Source of the DNA: Candidatus Aminicenantota bacterium
Lineage (GTDB): Bacteria; Acidobacteriota; Aminicenantia; Aminicenantales; Aminicenantaceae
DNA: 6,485 nt
Direction: 5' to 3'
Assembly (NCBI GenBank): GCA_016926925.1
Contig: JAFGNQ010000482.1
Span: 1-6,485 of the forward strand
A program made the translations under genes and the position numbers. This document shows positions 1 to 4,072 of the stretch, piece by piece; positions within the stretch are counted from its first letter, which is position 1; each line of letters begins with the position of its first letter. The notes below the pieces were generated by a model, which was given only the letters and a program-made list of their open reading frames with translations, searched no databases and was not told the origin of the DNA.

Positions 1-837
1 GAATTTGAGATAGTAAGGGCTGGCTGTCCAGGCAAAATCGTGGATGCTGTGCTGGCTGAACCGGTGTGTCGTCGTCCCGTCGCTGTTGTTATTTTTCTCT
101 TTATGTTCCCCGGTTGCGCCGACGATGTAGGATGATGGTAGCGTAATACGAACATCATAGGTTCCGTAGTCGGCGAAGTATTCGCTGTGGGCATGGTATT
201 GATGACAGTTCCAGGTGTCTTCCTGGTAAACGCCGATTTTAGGAAACCATTGGGCGATGAAATAAGTGTCCCTGAAAACGCCAGTTCTGGATACGGGTTT
301 GGGGACTTTAGCGGAAAAATCGATTATGAGGGAGATGGTCTCGCCGGGGCCTAAAGGCTCTGGAAGCTCCACGGAAAAGACAGTCTGGTCAAAGACGTTT
401 TCATCGTCAGGCCGTCTGAACTCCAGAAAGGGCGTCAGGTCGAATTCCTCTTGTGTCTCGTCCGAAACCGTGCGGATGCTGCCGATGCGGCAATAGCCCC
501 AATCCTCCCTGGAAAAATCGGGCGCCGGGTTTCCATCATTGGCCCTCTCCTGGAAAAATGTACTCTGGTTGTTCTGGAATGCGTTCCAATAAAGGTGGAA
601 CCACAGTTCGTCGATCGCCTTTTCCGAACGATTCCTCCAATAGAGGATCTCACTGCCTGAGATGAGGTGCTTTTGTGGGTCTAAGCGGACATCCATGGTG
701 TAGTTGGCGATTTGCTCACAGAGGACTTCGTCAGAGGTTGCAGAAGCTCTTTCCAGGCTCACGACCAGCAGAAGAGCGAGAATCGCTATCCTTCTCAGCA
801 ACCTGCGCTCCCGTTCTTTTATTTTCATCGTATTCAT
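1..837 (-). CDS. Secreted M1-family (aminopeptidase N-like) metallopeptidase, N-terminal part, runs off left edge
   Basis: The reverse strand is open for 279 codons from the ATG at 837 to the window edge with no stop, so the C-terminal part is missing. The start gives a basic n-region (KIKERERRLLRR), a hydrophobic stretch at about residues 17-28 and a possible signal-peptidase site after ASA (31-33), so the product is probably exported. The mature start resembles the beta-rich N-terminal domain of M1 peptidases: YTMDVRLDP (46-54), a SGSEILYWRN stretch (60-69), ELWFHLYWNAF (77-87), and later a GVFRDTYFIAQWFPKIGVY segment followed by HSEYFADYGTYDV. The zinc motif HExxH and the GxMEN motif of M1 enzymes would lie beyond the left edge, so catalytic competence cannot be judged. 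Start choice: ATG 837 and ATG 828 both keep the signal peptide. ATG 915 is also in frame but would add a 26-residue polar extension before it. No strong ribosome binding site separates them; a GAGG lies about 17 bases before 837. Confidence 0.85.
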   Translation of the reverse strand, partial: MNTMKIKERERRLLRRIAILALLLVVSLERASATSDEVLCEQIANYTMDVRLDPQKHLISGSEILYWRNRSEKAIDELWFHLYWNAFQNNQSTFFQERANDGNPAPDFSREDWGYCRIGSIRTVSDETQEEFDLTPFLEFRRPDDENVFDQTVFSVELPEPLGPGETISLIIDFSAKVPKPVSRTGVFRDTYFIAQWFPKIGVYQEDTWNCHQYHAHSEYFADYGTYDVRITLPSSYIVGATGEHKEKNNNSDGTTTHRFSQHSIHDFAWTASPYYLKF

Positions 838-927
838 GCTTATCTGATAAAGAGACCTCACTTGAACATGATGGGATGCCTGTGCTGGGATCACTTTTGA
901 ATTAAACAACCTCATGTCGTTTTCATC

Positions 928-956
928 ATACTATTAAAGATAGTTCGGTTTCGCAA
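928..956 (-). promoter_or_regulatory. Possible sigma-70-like promoter for the M1-like gene
   Basis: On the minus strand TTGCGA (956-951) and TAGTAT (933-928) are separated by 17 bases. Each box matches the consensus at four of six positions. The predicted transcript would start near 921, leaving a leader of roughly 84 bases to the ATG at 837. That would argue against translation starting at ATG 915. The match is modest. Confidence 0.3.
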
Positions 957-1019
957 GGGCTAAGACTACGATGAAAGCAAGAAATCAGTCGCTCACTGTC
1001 ATGGAAGCGGATATACTTG

Positions 1020-1053
1020 TCACAAATTTCTTAAAAACCTAATGCTTTTGTGA
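1020..1053. repeat. Inverted repeat TCACAAA / TTTGTGA upstream of the nitroreductase gene
   Basis: TCACAAA (1020-1026) and its exact reverse complement TTTGTGA (1047-1053) are separated by 20 bases, about 50 bases before the nitroreductase start. It could be a pair of half-sites for a regulator or a weak AU-rich stem. The arms are short enough to be chance. Confidence 0.25.
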
Positions 1054-1094
1054 TAGAAATGGATAGTGGCTCAAGTTGATTTGGATTTAACGAT

Positions 1095-1099
1095 AAGGA
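1095..1099 (+). promoter_or_regulatory. Shine-Dalgarno-like AAGGA placed unusually close to the nitroreductase start
   Basis: AAGGA ends one base before the ATG at 1101, much closer than the usual five to nine bases. An in-frame TGA at 1077-1079 and the absence of ATG, GTG or TTG between it and 1101 mean that no upstream in-frame start exists. The ATG at 1101 is therefore kept despite the poor spacing. Confidence 0.35.
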
Positions 1100-1100
1100 A

Positions 1101-1664
1101 ATGGAAAATAGAATAATCCCTTTTCGAAATCTCGTTCAGGAACGACGGAGTATCCGTAGTTTCAGCGAGATCCCGGTGGAGCGGGAAAAAGTCATGCTGT
1201 GCCTCGAAGCGGCCCGGATGGCGCCCTCAGCGGACAATGCCCAGCCATGGCGGTTTTTAGTTATCGATGACCCTGATGTGAAATCCCAGTTCTCCAAGGA
1301 AGTGTTTTCGGGAATCTATTTCGTTACGCGTTTTGCCGCCAAGGCGCCGGTGCTGATCCTGATTATGGCCCGATTGAACTTTGTCGCCCATAAGCTGGCC
1401 AAACAGATTCAAGACATCCGTTTTCAATTTTTGGATATCGGGATCGCCGGCGAACACATCGTCCTTCAAGCTCAGGATTTAGGATTAGGGAGCTGCTGGA
1501 TCGGTTGGTTCGATACGCGAAAGGCGCGAAAATATTTCCAAATACCCAAGAGCTACAAGATCATGGCCCTTATAGCCTTGGGTTATGCCGAGAAAAAACC
1601 GGAAAAACCCAAAAAGAGGAAAAGTCTCGAGGAAATTGTCTGGTTCAACAAACCGAACCGCTGA
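1101..1664 (+). CDS. Nitroreductase-family FMN-dependent oxidoreductase
   Basis: A 187-residue protein with the hallmarks of the nitroreductase fold. The N-terminal RRSIRSF (15-21) is the typical FMN-phosphate-binding Arg/Ser/Arg segment. APSADNAQPWRF (41-52) is the conserved Pro-Ser-x-x-Asn-x-Gln-Pro-Trp region near the flavin. A helix of the type AGEHIVLQAQDLGLGSCWIG (116-135) and a C-terminal ALIALGYAEKKP strand and turn (157-167) complete the family pattern. Such enzymes are usually cytoplasmic homodimers that bind FMN and transfer hydride from NAD(P)H to varied acceptors; the substrate cannot be told from sequence. Length is at the short end of the family but complete, ending KRKSLEEIVWFN plus a few residues, as is common. 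There is no signal peptide. It stands alone on the plus strand, diverges from the M1-like gene and converges on the aminotransferase gene with 43 bases between stop codons. No functional link to either neighbour is evident. Confidence 0.92.
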   Translation: MENRIIPFRNLVQERRSIRSFSEIPVEREKVMLCLEAARMAPSADNAQPWRFLVIDDPDVKSQFSKEVFSGIYFVTRFAAKAPVLILIMARLNFVAHKLAKQIQDIRFQFLDIGIAGEHIVLQAQDLGLGSCWIGWFDTRKARKYFQIPKSYKIMALIALGYAEKKPEKPKKRKSLEEIVWFNKPNR

Positions 1665-1703
1665 ACTTTGCCCAAAAATATGGAGCCAGGAAGAGAAATT
1701 CCC

Positions 1704-1729
1704 GGAATCAAGCTTCCTGCTTGATTTCC
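1704..1729. terminator. Hairpin at the convergent junction, possible weak terminator
   Basis: AATCAAGC (1706-1713) and GCTTGATT (1719-1726) form a perfect 8-base stem with a 5-base loop. GG and CC can extend it past a one-base bulge. It overlaps the last codons and the TGA of the minus-strand aminotransferase gene and lies 40 bases past the nitroreductase stop. Neither side has a clear T run; the minus-strand exit reads GGGAATTTCTCTTCC. A factor-independent terminator is therefore possible but weak. Confidence 0.3.
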
Positions 1730-2829
1730 GTCAAGCCCTCTGCAACCAGGCTTAGGCCTTTTTTGAAGTAAGCCTCATCTTCTCCCAGTCCGAAACGAAT
1801 GTGGTGGTCCATCCCAAACTGATCACCGGGCTGGATCAGCACGCTTTTCGATTCCCTGATCCGGGTCGCGAGTTCGGTTGCATTGATGTCGAGTTTGTAT
1901 TTTGGAAAGGCGATAGCGCCCGCTTTGGGAGGCGTGCAGTGAAAAAGGTCCCCCTGCTTTTTCATCCAGTCCTCGAGAACGGCATAATTCCGCCTGATGA
2001 TGTTTCTTGTCCTCTCGAGGATCTGCGTTCGTTTTTCCGGAGAGAGAGCGATGCAGGCCAATCGGTTGCTGACGGCACTGATGGTGATAGACGTGTAGTC
2101 CTTGTAAGGCCAGATATCGTTCAGATGCTCTTCGGGTGTGACGATCCACCCGACCCTGAGCCCGGGCAAACCGTATGCTTTGGACAGGCCACAAGTGACG
2201 AAGGCTTTTTTATAAGTTCCCCAAAAACTGGGTGTCATCTCTCCGTCGTATTCAGCGCCTTGATAAACCTCATCTGAAATGATCCAGGCCCCAGCCCATT
2301 CGGCTAGGTCGATGAGGAGCTGCCGCGATTCCTCGCTCAATTGTCCCCCGGTGGGATTGTTGGGATTGGTGACTACAATGATTTTTGTCTCTTTGGTCAC
2401 CGTTTTTTTCAGCTCTTTCGGATCGGGATTCCAATCGAGATCTTCCCTCAAGTAGAAGGGTTTCATCCGGGCACCTAACATTTTTGTGAGCCCTCCCATC
2501 TGCATGAAGTTGGGGAGCATAAAAGCGACTTCATCGCCCGGTTCGATGAGCTTCCACATGAGGACAAAATTGGCTTCGGCCGACCCCGAGGTGACAAGGA
2601 TGTTATCCGGACTGACATTCGTGTACAGTGAACTAATAGATTTTTTGAGCTCGGGTGTCCCGTCTGTCTGGATATAGCCCAGTTTCGTTTTGTGAATCCG
2701 GTCAAGATCCTTTGGATCGACGAGTTCCTCGAGCAATAACGAATGAACGCCACTCTCGGAGAGATTGTAATCGACGACGTTTTCCCATTTCGACTGCCAG
2801 CGCTCCATTTCAAAAACTTCGATTTTCAT
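1708..2829 (-). CDS. Class I/II (fold-type I) PLP-dependent aminotransferase
   Basis: A 373-residue cytoplasmic enzyme of the aspartate-aminotransferase superfamily with all key PLP residues. SGSAEANF (81-88) is the phosphate-binding turn. NPNNPTG (155-161) carries the Asn that contacts the PLP oxygen. SDEVY (185-189) has Asp186, which pairs with the pyridine nitrogen, and Tyr189. SKAYGLPGLRVGW (216-228) has Lys217 as the Schiff-base lysine and Arg225 for the phosphate. HHIRFGLG (342-349) has Arg345, the expected carboxylate-binding arginine. Length is near normal, slightly short at the N-terminus. The N-terminal pattern FEMERW...WE followed by YNLSESGV (21-28) recalls a subgroup that includes capreomycidine-synthase-like enzymes and many uncharacterised bacterial aminotransferases. 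This is recall, not a search, so no substrate is assigned. The start is well supported: AAAGGAA (2841-2835, minus strand) lies five to six bases before the ATG. A good promoter lies just upstream. The gene is transcribed alone. Confidence 0.95.
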   Translation of the reverse strand: MKIEVFEMERWQSKWENVVDYNLSESGVHSLLLEELVDPKDLDRIHKTKLGYIQTDGTPELKKSISSLYTNVSPDNILVTSGSAEANFVLMWKLIEPGDEVAFMLPNFMQMGGLTKMLGARMKPFYLREDLDWNPDPKELKKTVTKETKIIVVTNPNNPTGGQLSEESRQLLIDLAEWAGAWIISDEVYQGAEYDGEMTPSFWGTYKKAFVTCGLSKAYGLPGLRVGWIVTPEEHLNDIWPYKDYTSITISAVSNRLACIALSPEKRTQILERTRNIIRRNYAVLEDWMKKQGDLFHCTPPKAGAIAFPKYKLDINATELATRIRESKSVLIQPGDQFGMDHHIRFGLGEDEAYFKKGLSLVAEGLTEIKQEA

Positions 2830-2870
2830 GACGATTCCTTTCTATGAAACTCATAATGCGATTGTATGAA

Positions 2871-2951
2871 GGCACAAATTCGCGTTACAGCTATTTTAAT
2901 GGGATCATCCGTAAATGACAACACATTCTGTCAGCTGGTTCTATTTGTGCC
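2871..2951. repeat. Inverted 9-mer GGCACAAAT / ATTTGTGCC bracketing the aminotransferase promoter
   Basis: GGCACAAAT (2871-2879) and its exact reverse complement (2943-2951) are separated by 63 bases, with centres 72 bases apart, close to seven helical turns. The predicted -35 and -10 boxes lie between them. The proximal copy falls just downstream of the predicted transcription start and the distal copy upstream of the -35 box. The arrangement would suit a regulator acting by looping, but that is inference. Confidence 0.35.
2893..2921 (-). promoter_or_regulatory. Sigma-70-like promoter of the aminotransferase gene
   Basis: On the minus strand TTGTCA (2921-2916) and TAAAAT (2898-2893) are separated by 17 bases; each matches the consensus at five of six positions. 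The predicted start near 2886 leaves a leader of about 57 bases to the ATG at 2829. Confidence 0.55.
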
Positions 2952-2976
2952 GGGATTCATTGTTTCCTTGGAAACC

Positions 2977-3002
2977 AAAGAAAAATTGAGGCTGTTTTCT
3001 TT
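2977..3002 (-). terminator. AU-rich stem after the secreted-protein gene, possible weak terminator
   Basis: On the minus strand AAAGAAAA (3002-2995), a 10-base loop and TTTTCTTT (2984-2977) make an 8-base stem starting 12 bases past the stop codon at 3015. The 3' arm is T-rich, but the stem lacks the GC pairs of a strong intrinsic terminator. It may instead be a chance A/T tract. Confidence 0.22.
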
Positions 3003-3014
3003 TTCGGATTCCAA

Positions 3015-3929
3015 TCAATTGTAATCGATTTTCGTTTCCACCGTAAAAAATTTGTAATCCACATACTCGACAACGGTGAGCGAGCGAATTTCCTTTTTGT
3101 CCTTTTTCTTTATGTAAGCTTCTTCGATACTCATCCTGCTGGGGAACCGGATGCCGTTTTTTTCATAGCCGAATTCCGTATAGGCGGTGATGCTTGGTTT
3201 AGCATTTTGTTTTTTTGCATATTCCATAATGGCTGGAAAGTTACCCAGGGATTCCTGGTACCATTCGATTTTGAGCACGCCAAAGCCGGCAGTTTTAATC
3301 CAGATTTTCCCATAAGGTTGGTCTGCATTTATCAGGTCTTTTGGATGGACGCTGATGACGACGATCTCATTTTCGCTCTCTTTTATTTTCTCGAGAATAC
3401 GGTAGTTGTAGTCCTGTTGCTTATCGGTGCTCAGGAGACCGACGGGTCCGAAAACTCCGTTCCTGAATTCCACAAAAGTGGTTTTCAGTCTGGCATTGGG
3501 GATACGGCACTCTTTACCGTTTTCGTCAATCAAGGTGCGGTGCTCCTCGAACCTTCTGTCTTTTCTGATCATTTGATAGTCGTAGACATAAGTATTCTTT
3601 AGCTTTTGCTCCGAGGGGGTATATTCCAGAGTTGTTTGAGCGGTCCTGGGATTGACCCTTGTCCGGCTTTCCATAACTTGCTGTATGATTTCCTCCTCGA
3701 TCTTTTCTGTGCAGACATAATCCAAGGCTGCTCGTTCCAGTTTCCGGCAGTACTTTTGGGCTTTTACTAGAATCTCTGCTATTATCCGAGACGAATCGTG
3801 ATCTTGATGCAGTTCTTGAGAAACCACAGTCCGGCTGAATAAAATGAACACAATAGCGCAGAGAAGGACAACGAGATTGTTCCCGCCGATCATCCGTTTT
3901 TTGTATGAAAATATGTCAAAAATTATCAA
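3015..3929 (-). CDS. Secreted protein of unknown function, perhaps LolA/RseB-like fold
   Basis: A 304-residue protein that I do not recognise as a named family. The N-terminus has KKR (10-12), a hydrophobic stretch (about 19-32) and a polar region from VVSQE, so it is a likely Sec substrate acting in the periplasm or cell envelope. There is no lipobox. The mature part is rich in charged beta-strand patterns: TYVYDYQMIRKDRRFEEHRTL (from 113), NGVFGPVGLLS (157-167), GKIWIKTAGFGVLKIEW (207-223), then RFPSRMSIEEAY (261-272). The GKIWI...GVLKIEW strand pair and the later FPSRM strand recall the open beta-barrel of LolA/MucB-RseB-like lipoprotein-handling domains; this is a weak structural guess. 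Cys61 and Cys73 flank a predicted helix (KYCRKLERAALDYVC, 59-73) and could form a disulfide. The start at 3929 is TTG; an ATG at 3893 would drop the basic KKR segment. It is divergent from the sulfatase-fold gene and probably shares its regulatory region. Confidence 0.82.
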   Translation of the reverse strand: MIIFDIFSYKKRMIGGNNLVVLLCAIVFILFSRTVVSQELHQDHDSSRIIAEILVKAQKYCRKLERAALDYVCTEKIEEEIIQQVMESRTRVNPRTAQTTLEYTPSEQKLKNTYVYDYQMIRKDRRFEEHRTLIDENGKECRIPNARLKTTFVEFRNGVFGPVGLLSTDKQQDYNYRILEKIKESENEIVVISVHPKDLINADQPYGKIWIKTAGFGVLKIEWYQESLGNFPAIMEYAKKQNAKPSITAYTEFGYEKNGIRFPSRMSIEEAYIKKKDKKEIRSLTVVEYVDYKFFTVETKIDYN

Positions 3930-3935
3930 CCGATA

Positions 3936-3940
3936 CCCCT
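3936..3940 (-). promoter_or_regulatory. Shine-Dalgarno-like AGGGG that supports the TTG start at 3929
   Basis: On the minus strand AGGGG lies six bases before the TTG. By contrast the in-frame ATG at 3893 is preceded only by AAAAACGG. The TTG start also supplies the positive charges expected before the signal-peptide core. One complication is that the predicted transcription start falls at about 3940, so the site would sit at the extreme 5' end of the message. Confidence 0.45.
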
Positions 3941-3946
3941 GTATTT

Positions 3947-3974
3947 AATATAAATCCTGCTGCTTTTATGTCAA
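3947..3974 (-). promoter_or_regulatory. Strong sigma-70-like promoter of the secreted-protein gene
   Basis: On the minus strand a perfect TTGACA (3974-3969) is followed after 16 bases by TATATT (3952-3947), five of six matches to the -10 consensus. The predicted start is near 3940, giving a leader of about 11 bases to the TTG at 3929 or about 47 bases to the ATG at 3893. Confidence 0.6.
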
Positions 3975-4013
3975 CCCCAATTTATTTATGATCTGAAACT
4001 GTCCCGACTCTGT

Positions 4014-4042
4014 TTGCAGTGGAACAAAAAAACATCTAAAAT
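4014..4042 (+). promoter_or_regulatory. Sigma-70-like promoter of the sulfatase-fold/TPR gene
   Basis: TTGCAG (4014-4019) and TAAAAT (4037-4042) are separated by 17 bases. The -10 box matches at five of six positions and the -35 box at three. The predicted start near 4049 gives a leader of about 20 bases. Its -35 box lies 39 bases from that of the divergent promoter, so one regulator could affect both genes. Confidence 0.45.
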
Positions 4043-4054
4043 TTGATTGGCACC

Positions 4055-4072
4055 ATGAAGCAAAGGCAATGA
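4055..4072 (+). other. Five-codon open frame whose stop overlaps the sulfatase-fold start (ATGA)
   Basis: ATG at 4055 opens the frame MKQRQ and ends at TGA 4070-4072, overlapping the ATG at 4069 by two bases. It lies within the predicted leader of the next gene. It has no good ribosome binding site of its own, so it may be accidental. If it is translated, it could couple initiation to the main gene. Confidence 0.15.

Larger units (their letters stand above)
838..1100. other. Divergent intergenic region between the M1-like gene and the nitroreductase gene
   Basis: No convincing gene is seen here. The region must hold the 5' signals of both neighbours. The minus-strand side has a modest promoter candidate. 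On the plus-strand side TTGTCA at 1018-1023 would make a good -35 box, but 17 bases downstream lies TAATGC, a poor -10, so no plus-strand promoter is called. A 7-base inverted repeat lies at 1020-1053. Confidence 0.6.

Noticed and set aside
266..905. Several 60-76 codon frames on both strands in the left part of the window
   Set aside because: The continuous minus-strand frame over 1-837 encodes a coherent M1-like N-terminus with a signal peptide, which explains this region; the others are shadows.
838..915. N-terminal extension of the M1-like protein to ATG 915
   Set aside because: It is in frame but adds 26 polar residues before an otherwise normal signal peptide, has no ribosome binding site, and lies almost at the predicted transcription start.
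1801..2277. A 158-codon plus-strand frame inside the aminotransferase gene
   Set aside because: It lies opposite the PLP-binding part of an intact enzyme and its translation shows no recognisable domain.
2962..2975. Perfect palindrome GTTTCC-TT-GGAAAC downstream of the secreted-protein gene as a terminator
   Set aside because: The stem is only five to six base pairs and no T run follows on either strand.
3207..3602. A 131-codon plus-strand frame inside the secreted-protein gene
   Set aside because: It is an antisense shadow of a coherent secreted protein and has no family pattern or good start signal.
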